Shown here: positions 51,701-60,826 of the stretch, piece after piece
Numbering within the stretch: position 1 is the stretch's first letter
How the letters are laid out: each line of letters begins with the position of its first letter
NCBI GenBank assembly: GCA_947626945.1
Contig: CANQUC010000011.1
Location: forward strand, 1 to 62,971
Source: an uncultured Lachnospiraceae bacterium
GTDB lineage: Bacteria > Bacillota > Clostridia > Lachnospirales > Lachnospiraceae
DNA length: 62,971 nucleotides
Reading direction: 5' to 3'
Translations under genes and position numbers: made by a program
The notes under the pieces: model-generated
Seen by the model: the letters and a program-made list of their open reading frames with translations, nothing else
Databases searched by the model: none
Told to the model about the DNA's origin: nothing

Positions 51701-52225
51701 GTAACCGACCAGAGCCGGGTCGTCATTGGCGGTATGATTACGAAAAAAACCGTCAAATATACAAAAAATGAACAGCAGATGGCTTTTGTGACGGTGGAAG
51801 ACCTGGTGGGCTCCGTGGAGGTGATCGTATTTCCAAAAGATTACGAAAAAAACCGCGGCTGCCTGAATGAGGACGAAAAGGTTTTTATCCGGGGACGGGT
51901 CTCCAGCGAAGAGGACAAGGACGCCAAGCTGGTGCTGGAATCGGTAGTGCCGTTTGATCAGACAGTGCGGGAGCTTTGGATCCAGTTTGCGGACCTGGAG
52001 GAATACCGCCGGCGGGAACCGCTTTTGCAGGATGCTATCCGGGATTCTGACGGAACCCAGCAGGTAAAGATCTTTCTGGCCGCCACCAAGCAGGTGAAGA
52101 CCATGCCCATGAACTGGAATGTGGACATCACCCGGTCCCTTTTGGAAAATCTGTACGCGAAATTTGGAAAAGACAATGTAAAAGTTGTAGAAAAGAGTAT
52201 TGAAAAAGCGGCAAAAACATATTAG
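48737..52225 (+). CDS. dnaE: DNA polymerase III alpha subunit (DnaE type)
   Basis: A 1162-residue replicative polymerase. The PHP domain (about 1-280: HLHVHTEYSLLDG, AITDHGVMYG) precedes the polymerase core with catalytic aspartates in MPDIDIDF (near residue 398-404) and GPGRGSAAGS. Helix-hairpin-helix (about 830-900) and OB-fold (about 990-1070: VVIGGMITKKTVKYTKN) regions follow. Clostridia also encode PolC; DnaE then extends primers on the lagging strand. Length fits DnaE1/DnaE3-type enzymes. It lies between a HAD phosphatase and pfkA, a common Lachnospiraceae order. Confidence 0.97.
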   Translation: MNEQFAHLHVHTEYSLLDGSNKIGECIARVKELGMNSVAITDHGVMYGVIDFYRAAKAAGIHPIIGCEVYVAPGSRFDRETTGGDDRYYHLVLLAENNIGYHNLMKIVSIGFTEGYYYRPRVDKEVLKQYHEGIIALSACLAGEIPRYLARGFYEEAKKAALSYLEIFGEDNFFLELQDHGIDMQQTVNQQLLRLNRETGIPLVATNDVHYTYREDEKAHDILLCVQTGKKLQDENRMRYEGGQYYIKSPKEMEALFPYAAEALENTGKIAARCHVEIEFGVRKLPKFDTPAPFTSEEYLRRLCEEGLVRRYGEEADCHRERLQYELNTISDMGFVDYFLIVWDFIRYAKDHDIMVGPGRGSAAGSIVSYCLGITDIEPIRYGLLFERFLNPERVSMPDIDIDFCYERRQEVIDYVVEKYGKDRVAQIVTFGTMAAKGVIRDVGRVMDLPYAYVDAIAKMIPNDLGITIDRAIEMNPELKKRYREEDTVRELIDMSRRLEGLPRHTSMHAAGVVISQKAIDEYVPLSRGSDGSVTTQFTMTTLEELGLLKMDFLGLRTLTVIQNAVKLAEQSTGVKLDMSRIPENDPKVLALIGSGKTDGVFQLESPGMKRFMKELAPQSLEDIIAGIALYRPGPMDFIPQYVQGKNSGADIVYDCPQLEPILKATYGCIVYQEQVMQIVRELGGYTLGRSDLLRRAMSKKKGDVMKKERQNFVYGNPEEGICGCIGNGIDENTANKIYDEMLDFAKYAFNKSHAAAYAVVSYQTAYLKCYYPVEFMAALMTSVIDNASKVAEYILTCRQMGIQILPPDVNSGVSAFSVKDGKIMYALSAIKSIGRPIIEALVNERERRGEFQSLNDFVARMSDSAINKRVVENLIRAGAFPAAWGTRKQLMSIYMKVMDSQQRDQKHSISGQLSLFDIASEEEKKDFEILMPDVGEYDQQTLLSFEKEVLGVYVSGHPLEEYAEKMRRLTSAVSTDFALDEETGAAKVTDQSRVVIGGMITKKTVKYTKNEQQMAFVTVEDLVGSVEVIVFPKDYEKNRGCLNEDEKVFIRGRVSSEEDKDAKLVLESVVPFDQTVRELWIQFADLEEYRRREPLLQDAIRDSDGTQQVKIFLAATKQVKTMPMNWNVDITRSLLENLYAKFGKDNVKVVEKSIEKAAKTY

Positions 52226-52284
52226 AATAGAAGAAATTCCATGATTGAACATCAGTATCCATTTGCAGAAAAGAGGTTGGCAGG

Positions 52285-53268
52285 ATGACGAAACTGGCTG
52301 AGGAAATTCAAACGATTGGCGTCTTGACAAGCGGCGGCGACGCGCCGGGCATGAACGCGGCGATCCGCGCGGTAGTCCGCACCGCTCTGAATAACGGAAA
52401 AAAGGTAAAAGGCATCAAGCAGGGATATCTTGGTCTGCTGAACGAAAAGATCGTAGATTTTAAGGGTTCTGACGTATCCAATACCATCCAGACAGGAGGC
52501 ACGATCCTGGGAACGGCCCGCTGTCAGGAAATGCGCACGGAGGAAGGCCAGAAAAAGGCGGCGGCCATCTGTAAAAAACACGGCATTGACGGGCTGGTTG
52601 TCATTGGCGGCGACGGTTCCTACGCAGGCGCGCAGAAGCTGGCAGGCCTGGGCGTCAATACCATCGGGCTGCCCGGAACCATTGATCTGGACATTGCCTG
52701 TACAGAATATACCATTGGATTTGATACTGCGGTAAACACTGCCATGGAGGCCATTGACAAGGTGCGTGATACCTCTACCTCCCATGAGCGCTGCAGTATC
52801 ATTGAGGTAATGGGCAGAAGCGCCGGTTACATCGCCCTCTGGTGCGGCATTGCCAACGGCGCGGAGGATATCCTCCTTCCGGAAAAATACGATTACGACG
52901 AGCAGAAGCTGATTGACAATATCATTGCCAACCGGAAAAAGGGCAAGAAGCATCATATCATCATCAACGCGGAGGGCATCGGGCATTCCACCAGTATGGC
53001 CCGGCGGATTGAGGCCGCCACAGGCGTGGAGACAAGAGCCACCATTCTGGGACACATGCAGCGGGGCGGAAGTCCCACCTGCCGCGACCGTTTTATCGCT
53101 TCCATTATGGGCGCCTACGCGGTAGACCTTCTCTGCGCGGGAAAGAGCAAAAGAGTAGTGGCATACCGGGACGGCGAGCTGACGGACTATGATATTGACG
53201 AGGCTCTGGCAATGCAGAAGAATATCAACGAGTACGAATTTGAAGTGGCAAGGATGTTGTCCAGATAA
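52285..53268 (+). CDS. pfkA: ATP-dependent 6-phosphofructokinase
   Basis: A 327-residue glycolytic kinase. TSGGDAPGMNAAIRAVVR, IGGDGSYAGA, the catalytic GTIDLDIACTEYTIGFDTA and MGRSAGYIA are complete; the aspartate in GGDGS supports ATP rather than pyrophosphate use. It is 59 nt from dnaE, with GAGG upstream, and abuts the next gene. Confidence 0.95.
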   Translation: MTKLAEEIQTIGVLTSGGDAPGMNAAIRAVVRTALNNGKKVKGIKQGYLGLLNEKIVDFKGSDVSNTIQTGGTILGTARCQEMRTEEGQKKAAAICKKHGIDGLVVIGGDGSYAGAQKLAGLGVNTIGLPGTIDLDIACTEYTIGFDTAVNTAMEAIDKVRDTSTSHERCSIIEVMGRSAGYIALWCGIANGAEDILLPEKYDYDEQKLIDNIIANRKKGKKHHIIINAEGIGHSTSMARRIEAATGVETRATILGHMQRGGSPTCRDRFIASIMGAYAVDLLCAGKSKRVVAYRDGELTDYDIDEALAMQKNINEYEFEVARMLSR

Positions 53269-54108
53269 ATGATTACCAGTACAGGAAATAAAAAGGTAAA
53301 AGAGATCATACAGCTGCAAAAAAAAGCTTCTCTGCGGAAAGCCCGCGGGGTTTATGTTACGGAAGGAAGAAACATGTTTTCAGAGGCGGAGCCTGCCCGG
53401 ATAGAGCAGGTTTACGTCTCTGAACGTTTTTTGCAGAGCTTTGCGAACCGGCGGCTTCTGGCGGACAAGCTGGGGATGGTGTACCGGGAGGGAGAGGATC
53501 TGCCTGCCCTTTTGAACCGGTGCTCCATCGGGGAAGCGGTCAGCGACAGCGTGATGGCCGCCATGTCCGATACCATGACGCCCCAGGGAGTCCTCTGCGT
53601 GATGAGGCAGCCGCAGTACAGCCTGGAAGATATGCTGAAGGGTCCGGCTCCCAGACTTGTCTTTCTGGAGGATCTGCGGGATCCGGGAAATCTGGGAACC
53701 ATTATGCGCACCGCGGAGGGAGCCGGCATGGCCGGAATTTTGCTTAGCCGGGGCTGCGTGGATATGTATAATCCCAAGACCATCCGCTCCACCATGGGTT
53801 CTCTGTACCGGGTACCGTTCCTTTATCTGGATGACCCAAAGGAAACGCTGCGGAAACTGAAAGAAAGAAATCTGCCTGTTTACGGAGCGGCTCTTGACCA
53901 AAGCGTCAGCTATGAAACACTATCCTACAGAAACGGATGTGTGTTCCTGATCGGCAACGAGGCCAGAGGGCTCAGCAAAGAGCTGTTGGAAATGGCAGAC
54001 TGCGGTGTGCGCATTCCCATGGAGGGAAAAGTGGAATCTTTGAACGCGGCAGTGGCGGCAGCAGTGCTGATGTACGAATCTTACAGACAAATTGTTTCAG
54101 AAAATTAA
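53269..54108 (+). CDS. TrmH/SpoU-family RNA 2'-O-methyltransferase
   Basis: A 279-residue SPOUT enzyme with an N-terminal substrate-binding domain (KVKEIIQLQKKASLRKARG; VTEGRNMF) and the knot domain (FLEDLRDPGNLGTIMRTAEG; LIGNEARGLS; IPMEGKVESLNAAVAAAVLMYE). It most likely methylates 23S rRNA (RlmB-like). The ATG follows the pfkA stop directly (TAAATG), with no separate ribosome binding site nearer than pfkA's end, so translation is coupled. Confidence 0.92.
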   Translation: MITSTGNKKVKEIIQLQKKASLRKARGVYVTEGRNMFSEAEPARIEQVYVSERFLQSFANRRLLADKLGMVYREGEDLPALLNRCSIGEAVSDSVMAAMSDTMTPQGVLCVMRQPQYSLEDMLKGPAPRLVFLEDLRDPGNLGTIMRTAEGAGMAGILLSRGCVDMYNPKTIRSTMGSLYRVPFLYLDDPKETLRKLKERNLPVYGAALDQSVSYETLSYRNGCVFLIGNEARGLSKELLEMADCGVRIPMEGKVESLNAAVAAAVLMYESYRQIVSEN

Positions 54109-54230
54109 CATTACCTGATGTTGGGGCCCATTGACCGGGAACCGGAACCGGGGCACAATATGCTGTGGATGCCGGGGATTTTTGACGGCGTTCTTGCAGG
54201 GGATTGTCGAAAGGACACGATGAAATAGGG

Positions 54231-54259
54231 TTGACAAAATAATTTAATTTTGCTACAAT
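54231..54259 (+). promoter_or_regulatory. Promoter of the SH3-3D gene
   Basis: Consensus TTGACA (54231-54236) and TACAAT (54254-54259), 17-bp spacer. The 90-nt leader is AT-rich and contains the dyad AACAAAT ... ATTTGTT (54279-54299). Nothing coding is supported between 54109 and 54354. Confidence 0.7.
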
Positions 54260-54354
54260 ACCTCCGTAATTATATTTAACAAATTTGTAACATTTGTTAT
54301 AAAATGTGCAACATTGGTGCATAATTGATTATGACAAGTGTTCAGGAGGTTTTT

Positions 54355-55596
54355 ATGAAACGCAGAAACGTATCCGCGTTGGCAGGAGGTCTTGTGGCGA
54401 TTTTGATCGCGACCACGGCTGTCTATGCGGGACTCTCCACAAATGCAGCATCCGAGAAACAGGAAGCGGTTTCTACTGCGATCGCAGCTGCCGGCAACAA
54501 AGAAGAGATCGCGAATGTTGCGGCTGAAAGTGCAGGGATTTCTGCATATCTGGAAAATACAGAAGCATTGAAGACCGTGTCTGAAAAGACACAGGCGGCG
54601 GACAAAACCGGCAATTCTGCGGCTGCAGCGGCGGCTGCGGAAAGCCAGAATACTGCCGCGGCGGCAGCAAAACAGAAAGAAAAAGCGCTGCAGTGGGAAA
54701 ACCGGGCGATTGCAAGCAATGTACAGGAATATGTATATGTGCGGGCAGAAGCCTCGGAAGACAGCGCCCCTGTGGGCAAGCTCCCCAGAGGCGGCGCCGG
54801 TGACGTGATCGAAAAAGGACAGGAATGGACCCGCATTTCTTCCGGAGATGTGGACGGCTATGTAAATAACGCGTATCTTGCTTTTGATGAGGAAGCTTTG
54901 CAGGTAGCGGAAGCAGTCTGCGATTATGTGGCTACGGTTGAGGCTGATCAGGTCAGCATCCGGGAGGAGCCGGGAGCAGACGCTCAGATTCTGAAAACAG
55001 TATCCACCGGGGAAACCTATGAAGTGGTGGAGCAGGGCGACGACTGGGTAAAGGTAGTATCCGATCAGTGCGTAGGCTACATGTCCAAGATCGTAGTAGA
55101 TGTAAAACTGGATACCGCAGTGGCAACGCCTGTTGAGCAGACGGAAAAAGCGCCTGCCGAAGAGACGGAAGACACCTCTGAAAAGGAAGAAACTTCCAAA
55201 GATGAAGAAGCTGACTCTCAGGAAAACACGGAAGCGGCTCCCGAAAAGGAACCGACACCGGCCAATGAGCCTGAAGAGGAGACGCCTGCCAGGGAGGCAA
55301 CCGCTGCCGGCGCCGCCAGCCATTCCGGAACATTTAGGGTGACCGCGTACTGCTCCTGCAGCAAGTGCTGCGGCTCCTACGCAAACGGCATTACCGCCAC
55401 GGGCACCAAAGTAACCGCGGGCAGAACCATTGCCGTAGACAAAAACATCATCCCTCTGGGGACGACCGTATACATTAACGGGGTGCCCTATGTGGCTGAG
55501 GATACCGGCGTACACGGCAAGACCATCGACCTGTATATGGACTCTCATGCAGCCGCGCTGCAGTGGGGCGTACAGTACTGTACCGTCACCTGGTGA
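54355..55596 (+). CDS. Secreted SH3b-SH3b-3D domain protein
   Basis: A 413-residue exported protein: signal peptide (1-31), alanine-rich coiled region (about 32-120), two bacterial SH3 domains (about 126-175 and 193-255; YVRAEASEDSAPVGKL and VSIREEPGADAQILKT), a glutamate/lysine-rich linker (about 260-320) and a 3D domain (323-413: RVTAYCSCSKCCG, AVDKNIIPLGT, AEDTGVHGKTIDLYM) carrying the three aspartates. 3D domains are lytic-transglycosylase-like folds seen in RpfB/Sps proteins that remodel peptidoglycan. AGGAGG precedes ATG 54355. Confidence 0.9.
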   Translation: MKRRNVSALAGGLVAILIATTAVYAGLSTNAASEKQEAVSTAIAAAGNKEEIANVAAESAGISAYLENTEALKTVSEKTQAADKTGNSAAAAAAAESQNTAAAAAKQKEKALQWENRAIASNVQEYVYVRAEASEDSAPVGKLPRGGAGDVIEKGQEWTRISSGDVDGYVNNAYLAFDEEALQVAEAVCDYVATVEADQVSIREEPGADAQILKTVSTGETYEVVEQGDDWVKVVSDQCVGYMSKIVVDVKLDTAVATPVEQTEKAPAEETEDTSEKEETSKDEEADSQENTEAAPEKEPTPANEPEEETPAREATAAGAASHSGTFRVTAYCSCSKCCGSYANGITATGTKVTAGRTIAVDKNIIPLGTTVYINGVPYVAEDTGVHGKTIDLYMDSHAAALQWGVQYCTVTW

Positions 55597-55622
55597 TCCG
55601 TTTCAATATGAATTGTCAAAAT

Positions 55623-55684
55623 ACTGCCTGAACGCGGACGGTTTTCAAAACAGCAGAAAACCGTCTGGTTTCAGGCAGTTTTTG
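55623..55684 (+). terminator. Two-part hairpin terminator after the SH3-3D gene
   Basis: Outer stem ACTGCCTGAA (55623-55632) / TTCAGGCAGT (55670-55679), inner stem GACGGTTTT (55637-55645) / AAAACCGTC (55657-55665), then a T-run (55679-55683). Confidence 0.85.
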
Positions 55685-55715
55685 TTTGCGGCAATGTGAC
55701 AGATTCTTATGGGCC

Positions 55716-55744
55716 TTGCTTTTTTCCCGGAATTCGGCTATAAT
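55716..55744 (+). promoter_or_regulatory. Promoter of the LCP gene
   Basis: TTGCTT (55716-55721) and consensus TATAAT (55739-55744), 17-bp spacer. Confidence 0.6.
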
Positions 55745-55790
55745 AGCCTCTATAATGAATTATAATGAAAAAAGTAAAAAGGTGAAAAAT

Positions 55791-56897
55791 ATGAGCGACA
55801 ATCAGAAAAAACAGGAGAAAAAACGAAAACTGCCCATTTGGGCTAAGATCCTGCTGATCTTTCTGGCAGTGATCCTGGCGGCGGCGGCAGTGATGGCAGG
55901 GATTGCCCTGCACACGTTTGGTAAGATCAAACTGGTAAAATCCACGGATCAGCAGTCTGTGGTGGCGCCGGAAGACGAGACCTTTGAGGAGGATTCCGAT
56001 CTGTCAGACGCGCCGGGACTTCCCATGGATCCCGAGGAAGTGCAGTGGCCGGCCGATCTGCTGCCCTATCTTTCCGGAGATGACGGCACCGACACGGTGG
56101 ACCGGATCCTTCGGGATAAAAATGTGGTCAACATCATGCTGATCGGCCAGGACCGCAGGGAGGGAGAAGGACGCCAGAGATCCGATACCATGATCCTGGT
56201 GACGGTAAATAAAAAAGAACAGACCATTCAGCTGACTTCTTTTATGCGGGATCTGTATGTGCAGATTCCCGGCTACAGCGACAACCGCATGAACGCTGCC
56301 TATCAGTTTGGCGGGATGGAGCTGCTGGATCAGGTGGTGGAAAAGAATTTCGGCATCCATGTGGACGGAAACGTGGAAGTGGATTTTGAGGGCTTTTCCA
56401 AGTGCATCGATATGGTAGGCGGTGTTGATATTGATCTGAGCCAGGCGGAAGCAGACTATATCTGCGGAAGAAAGCGGGATGTACTGTATCCCCAGACGCG
56501 CCGGGAGGAATGGGACTATCTTACGGCAGGCGTCAATACCCTGAACGGAGAACAGGCGCTGATCCACGCCCGGAACCGTTCCATCGGCCACAGTGACTAT
56601 GAGCGTACAGAGCGTCAGCGGGAAGTGCTGCAGGCGCTGTTTGCCAAAGCAAAAGGCTCCGGCATCGGCACCATCCTGTCTCTTGTAAACCAGGGCTTTT
56701 CCCTGATGACAACGGATATGAGCAGAACCGACATCTTAAAATGCGCCTTTGACGTATTTTCCATGGGCGTGTCCAACGTGGAAAGCTACCGGATCCCCCA
56801 GGACGGCGCATATTATGACGCCGTAATCCGCAGAATGGAAGTGCTGGTTCCGGATCTGGACAAATGCCGGGCTTATCTGCGTGAAAACCTTTATTAA
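55791..56897 (+). CDS. LytR-CpsA-Psr family cell wall glycopolymer ligase
   Basis: A 368-residue membrane protein with a short cytoplasmic lysine-rich start, one signal-anchor helix (about 18-40) and an external LCP domain. NIMLIGQDRREGEGRQRSD, the arginine-rich ISFMRD-like SFMRDLYVQIPG and NRMNAAYQFGG hold the polyprenyl-phosphate-binding residues; HARNRSIGHSDYERTERQR is the second arginine cluster. LCP enzymes attach teichoic acids or capsule to peptidoglycan. AAGGTG precedes ATG 55791. Confidence 0.93.
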   Translation: MSDNQKKQEKKRKLPIWAKILLIFLAVILAAAAVMAGIALHTFGKIKLVKSTDQQSVVAPEDETFEEDSDLSDAPGLPMDPEEVQWPADLLPYLSGDDGTDTVDRILRDKNVVNIMLIGQDRREGEGRQRSDTMILVTVNKKEQTIQLTSFMRDLYVQIPGYSDNRMNAAYQFGGMELLDQVVEKNFGIHVDGNVEVDFEGFSKCIDMVGGVDIDLSQAEADYICGRKRDVLYPQTRREEWDYLTAGVNTLNGEQALIHARNRSIGHSDYERTERQREVLQALFAKAKGSGIGTILSLVNQGFSLMTTDMSRTDILKCAFDVFSMGVSNVESYRIPQDGAYYDAVIRRMEVLVPDLDKCRAYLRENLY

Positions 56898-56919
56898 ATT
56901 TTTGCCGGAGGAATCATTC

Positions 56920-56948
56920 TTGTGTTTTACGGTAAAATATAGTATGAT
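56920..56948 (+). promoter_or_regulatory. Promoter of the nfeD-SPFH operon
   Basis: TTGTGT (56920-56925) and TATGAT (56943-56948), 17-bp spacer. Confidence 0.5.
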
Positions 56949-56989
56949 ACTCGTAAATCATTTCCATGAAAAGACAGGAGGGCGGTATT

Positions 56990-57418
56990 ATGGAACCCAT
57001 CATCTGGCTGGTCATTGTGGTTCTTTTGCTGATCGTTGAGATTGTGACCCTGGGACTTACCACCATCTGGTTTGCGGGCGGCGCTCTGGTGAGCCTGATC
57101 GTTTCTCTCCTGGATGGTCCCCTATGGCTGCAGGTGGGGCTTTTTATCCTGGTATCCGGCCTGCTTCTGATCTTTACCAGACCTCTGGCGCTGAAATATT
57201 TCAACAGCAGCCGTGTCAGAACCAATGCGGAAGATCTGTTGGGACGGCATGCCATCGTTACGGAGACGGTAAACAACCTGGAGGGAACCGGACGGGTAAA
57301 GGTAAACGGTCTGGAGTGGACGGCCCGGTCCAGTGAGGAATCGGTTTCCATTGAGGCAGGAGCAAAAGTCCGGATCATGGAAATACAGGGTGTCAAGCTG
57401 ATCTGTAAAAAGATGTGA
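56990..57418 (+). CDS. NfeD-family membrane protein
   Basis: A 142-residue protein with two or three N-terminal helices (IIWLVIVVLLLIVEIVTLGL; LVSLIVSLL; LFILVSGLLLI) and a C-terminal OB-fold (LLGRHAIVTETVNNLEGTGRVKVNG; VKIM/VRIMEIQGVKL). NfeD proteins pair with SPFH proteins in membrane microdomains, and the SPFH gene follows directly. AGGAGG precedes ATG 56990. Confidence 0.92.
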   Translation: MEPIIWLVIVVLLLIVEIVTLGLTTIWFAGGALVSLIVSLLDGPLWLQVGLFILVSGLLLIFTRPLALKYFNSSRVRTNAEDLLGRHAIVTETVNNLEGTGRVKVNGLEWTARSSEESVSIEAGAKVRIMEIQGVKLICKKM

Positions 57419-57435
57419 GCGGAAAGGAGAATCTT

Positions 57436-58416
57436 ATGAAACAGTTGCTGGCTTCATCTATAGAAATATCGTCGTTTTCCATCAGCGGAGGGCTGATTGC
57501 GGTATTGGTGCTGATTTTGCTTTTGGTGCTTCTGGTGGCTTCCTGCGTGAAGATCGTACCGCAGGCTCACGCGTTTATTGTAGAGCGGCTGGGCGGCTAT
57601 CAGGCAACCTGGTCCGTGGGACTGCATTTTAAGATGCCCATCATTGACAAAGTGGCAAAGCGGGTAAATTTAAAGGAACAGGTAGTGGATTTCGATCCGC
57701 AGCCGGTGATCACAAAGGATAACGTAACCATGCGCATTGACACGGTGGTGTTTTTTCAGATCACAGATCCCAAGCTGTATGCCTACGGCGTGGAAAATCC
57801 CATTGTTGCCATTGAAAATCTGACAGCCACCACACTTCGTAATATCATCGGTGATCTGGAGCTGGACGAGACCCTCACTTCCAGAGAAGTGATCAATACA
57901 AAAATGCGCTCCGCTCTGGACGTGGCCACAGATCCCTGGGGGATCAAGGTCAACCGCGTGGAGCTGAAAAATATCATTCCGCCGTCGGCCATTCAGGACG
58001 CCATGGAAAAGCAGATGAAAGCAGAGCGTGAGAGACGTGAAGCCATCCTGCTGGCAGAGGGAGAAAAGAAATCCGCCATCCTGGTTGCGGAGGGCAAGAA
58101 AGAATCTGCCATTCTGGACGCGGAGGCAGAAAAGCAGGCAGCGATCCTGCGGGCAGAGGCACAGAAAGAAAAGATGATCAAAGAGGCGGAAGGCCAGGCA
58201 CAGGCAATCCTGAAAGTGCAGCAGGCCAACGCGGACGGTCTGCGGTTCATTAAGGAAGTGGGCGTGGATGCGCCGGTGATCCAGCTTAAAAGTCTGGAAG
58301 CTTTTGTAAAGGCAGCCGACGGCAAAGCGACAAAGATCATCATCCCGTCCGATATCCAGGGCGCCGCGGGGATCGTCAGCGCGCTGACAGAGATCGCGAA
58401 AAAGACTGAGGAATAA
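57436..58416 (+). CDS. SPFH/Band 7 (stomatin-prohibitin-like) protein
   Basis: A 326-residue protein: one N-terminal membrane helix (about 18-42), an SPFH domain ([41 protein letters not shown]) and a long alanine/glutamate coiled coil (about 185-260) with [16 protein letters not shown] and AEAEKQAA units. It belongs to the QmcA/stomatin group and would form membrane rings or cages with NfeD. GGAG precedes ATG 57436. Confidence 0.93.
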   Translation: MKQLLASSIEISSFSISGGLIAVLVLILLLVLLVASCVKIVPQAHAFIVERLGGYQATWSVGLHFKMPIIDKVAKRVNLKEQVVDFDPQPVITKDNVTMRIDTVVFFQITDPKLYAYGVENPIVAIENLTATTLRNIIGDLELDETLTSREVINTKMRSALDVATDPWGIKVNRVELKNIIPPSAIQDAMEKQMKAERERREAILLAEGEKKSAILVAEGKKESAILDAEAEKQAAILRAEAQKEKMIKEAEGQAQAILKVQQANADGLRFIKEVGVDAPVIQLKSLEAFVKAADGKATKIIIPSDIQGAAGIVSALTEIAKKTEE

Positions 58417-58430
58417 AGGAACGAAACAGA

Positions 58431-59426
58431 ATGGATTTAAAAGGACGTCATTTTCTGACTTTAAAAGATTATTCTCCGGAGGAGATCGAATATCTGCTGG
58501 ATCTCTCCGCGGAGCTGAAACAAAAGAAAAAAGATAATGTTCCGGTGGATGTGCTGAAAGGAAAAAACGTGGCGCTGATCTTTGAGAAGACCAGCACCCG
58601 TACCCGCTGTTCTTTTGAGGTGGCGGCCCATGATCTGGGAATGGGCGTGACCTATCTGGATCCCTCCGGCTCCCAGATCGGGAAAAAAGAAAGTATTGCC
58701 GATACCGCTCAGGTACTGGGCCGGATGTTTGACGGCATTGAATATCGGGGCTATGGGCAGGAGATCGTGGAGGAACTGGCCAGATACGCGGGAGTTCCCG
58801 TGTGGAACGGCCTGACCAACGAATACCATCCCACTCAGATGCTGGCGGATCTTCTTACGGTTCGGGAGCACCTGGGAAAGTTAAAAGGCGTCAGGTTTGT
58901 TTATATGGGAGACGCCAGGTATAATATGGGCAATTCCCTGATGATCGCCTGCGCCAAGATGGGGCTGCATTTTACCGCCTGCGCGCCAAAGGCGTATTTC
59001 CCCTCGGAGGAATTGACAGAGCTTTGCCGCGCCTATGCCGGACAGTCCGGCGGCAGCGTTACCCTTACGGAAGATGTGGAGGCCGCCGCGGCAGGCGCGG
59101 ATGTGATCTATACCGATGTGTGGGTTTCCATGGGAGAGCCGGATCAGGTCTGGGAAGAGCGGATCCGGGCGCTGCTTCCCTATCAGGTAAACAGCCATGT
59201 GATGGAGCTTGCCGGAAAACAGGCTCTGTTTATGCACTGTCTCCCTGCGTTTCACGATCTGAACACCACCATTGGCAAGCAGATCAGTGAAAAATTTGGC
59301 CTGCAGGAGATGGAAGTGACTGATCAGGTGTTTACCTCTCCCCAGTCGGTGGTGTTTGACGAGGCGGAAAACCGGATGCACACCATCAAGGCCGTAATGG
59401 CTGCAACCCTGGGAGCACGGTTTTAA
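58431..59426 (+). CDS. argF: Ornithine carbamoyltransferase
   Basis: A 331-residue enzyme transferring carbamoyl phosphate to ornithine. The carbamoyl-phosphate loop [34 protein letters not shown] and the ornithine-binding HCLPAFHD are all present; HCLP and SMGE separate it from aspartate carbamoyltransferase. It could be biosynthetic (argF) or catabolic (arcB). No other arg or arc genes are adjacent, so the direction is undecided. AAAGGA precedes the ATG 15 nt after the SPFH gene. Confidence 0.95.
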   Translation: MDLKGRHFLTLKDYSPEEIEYLLDLSAELKQKKKDNVPVDVLKGKNVALIFEKTSTRTRCSFEVAAHDLGMGVTYLDPSGSQIGKKESIADTAQVLGRMFDGIEYRGYGQEIVEELARYAGVPVWNGLTNEYHPTQMLADLLTVREHLGKLKGVRFVYMGDARYNMGNSLMIACAKMGLHFTACAPKAYFPSEELTELCRAYAGQSGGSVTLTEDVEAAAAGADVIYTDVWVSMGEPDQVWEERIRALLPYQVNSHVMELAGKQALFMHCLPAFHDLNTTIGKQISEKFGLQEMEVTDQVFTSPQSVVFDEAENRMHTIKAVMAATLGARF

Positions 59427-59479
59427 CAGAGCCGGGGCGCAGCAGGTATTGGAAAACATAGTTCAGAATGGAGAAACAT

Positions 59480-59803
59480 ATGGAACGATCCCCGGTTGTG
59501 CTCTGCGCGGCAAACGCCTATGAGCAGAAATATTATCTGAATCCGGATTTCGGCGGCCTGCCTCAGTCGGTGCAGGACGAGCTGAAGATCATGTGCGTCT
59601 TGTTTACAGAGGATGTAGGCGGCATTCTGGCGCTGCGGTTTGAAGAGGACGGACACCTTTCCCTGGAGGTTTCCGCGGCGGAGGGGGACGCCCTTTACGA
59701 CGACATCGGAAGCGGACTGAAGATCCGAGAGCTTCAGCGAAACAAAAGAGAGCTTCTGGAAAGTCTGGAGCTGTATTACAAAATTTTTTTTGGGGATCAA
59801 TGA
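59480..59803 (+). CDS. DUF6145 family protein
   Basis: A 107-residue soluble protein with an N-terminal ERSPVVLCAANAYEQKYYLNP and C-terminal ELLESLELYYKIFFG, typical of a small Clostridia-specific family of unknown function found next to dusB. The start is taken at ATG 59480, which has GGAG 6 nt upstream, rather than at the ATG four codons earlier. Its stop overlaps the dusB start by four bases. Confidence 0.8.
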   Translation: MERSPVVLCAANAYEQKYYLNPDFGGLPQSVQDELKIMCVLFTEDVGGILALRFEEDGHLSLEVSAAEGDALYDDIGSGLKIRELQRNKRELLESLELYYKIFFGDQ

Positions 59804-60762
59804 TGCTTCATACACTGAAAATCGGAAATGTGACTTTGAAAAACAATCTGATACTGGCGCCCATGGCAGGTGTAAGCGACCTGCCATTTCGTTTGCTCTG
59901 CAAAGAACAGGGCGCCGGGCTGGTATGTATGGAAATGGTCAGCGCAAAGGCCATTTACTATCATAACCGAAACACGGAAACGCTTTTGCGGATCCATCCA
60001 AAGGAGGGGCCGGTATCACTGCAGCTGTTTGGTTCAGATCCCATTCTGATGGGAGAGATCGCCAGTCGCATTGAGGACCGTCCCTTTGACATTCTGGACA
60101 TCAATATGGGCTGTCCCGTTCCAAAGGTTGTGAACAACGGAGAGGGGTCCGCGCTGATGAAAGATCCGAAGCTGGCAGGCCGGATCATCCGGGAGACGGT
60201 AAAAGCCGTAAAAAAGCCGGTGACTGTTAAGATGCGGCTGGGCTTTGACAAAGACCATCAGAACGTGACAGAGCTTGCCAAAATCGCGGAGGACGCCGGA
60301 GCGGCCGCGGTGGCGGTTCACGGCAGAACAAGAGAGCAGTATTACAGCGGACGGGCAGACTGGGAAATGATCGCAAAGGTCAAGGACAGTCTTTCTATTC
60401 CGGTAATAGGAAACGGAGACGTGTTCCGGGGGGAGGACGCCTTGAAACTGCTGAAGCAGACAGGCTGCGACGGGGTGATGATCGCCAGAGGCGCCAGAGG
60501 AAATCCCTGGATCTTTCGCGAGGCGGCGGCCTGCCTGGCAGGACTGCCCATTCCGGAAAGGCCTGCTTTTCCGGAAGTGCGGGAGATGATCCTGCGGCAC
60601 GGGCGGATGCAGGAGGCTTACAAAGGCAGCTACACGGGAATCCGGGAAATGCGGAAGCATGTGGCCTGGTATACGGCGGGGATGCCCCATTCTGCCAGAC
60701 TGCGGCAGCGGGCCAATGAGATCGAGAGTATGGAGGAGCTGGAAAGCCTGCTTCAAGGTTGA
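59800..60762 (+). CDS. dusB: tRNA-dihydrouridine synthase
   Basis: A 320-residue FMN enzyme reducing uridines in the tRNA D-loop. LAPMAGVSDLPFR, the catalytic-cysteine loop INMGCPVPKVVNNGEGSAL and AVHGRTREQYYSGRADW are diagnostic of DusB. The last codons contain the TTGACA of the greA promoter. Confidence 0.96.
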   Translation: MMLHTLKIGNVTLKNNLILAPMAGVSDLPFRLLCKEQGAGLVCMEMVSAKAIYYHNRNTETLLRIHPKEGPVSLQLFGSDPILMGEIASRIEDRPFDILDINMGCPVPKVVNNGEGSALMKDPKLAGRIIRETVKAVKKPVTVKMRLGFDKDHQNVTELAKIAEDAGAAAVAVHGRTREQYYSGRADWEMIAKVKDSLSIPVIGNGDVFRGEDALKLLKQTGCDGVMIARGARGNPWIFREAAACLAGLPIPERPAFPEVREMILRHGRMQEAYKGSYTGIREMRKHVAWYTAGMPHSARLRQRANEIESMEELESLLQG

Positions 60763-60787
60763 CAACGGAACCGGTTTCCAGTATAAT
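60759..60787 (+). promoter_or_regulatory. Promoter of greA-lysS
   Basis: Fully consensus TTGACA (60759-60764) and TATAAT (60782-60787) with a 17-bp spacer; the -35 box contains the dusB stop codon. Confidence 0.8.
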
Positions 60788-60826
60788 ACAATAATTATGA
60801 TGGCGTAAAAGCAGGAGGGAATAGGA

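Noticed and set aside
54118-54228. A 36-codon frame between the TrmH-family gene and the SH3-3D promoter
   Set aside because: No ribosome binding site, GGAACCGGAACCGG simple-sequence content and no recognisable product.
54279-54299. WalR (YycF) box in the SH3-3D leader
   Set aside because: TGTAAC and TGTTAT are present but spaced by three bases, not the five required.
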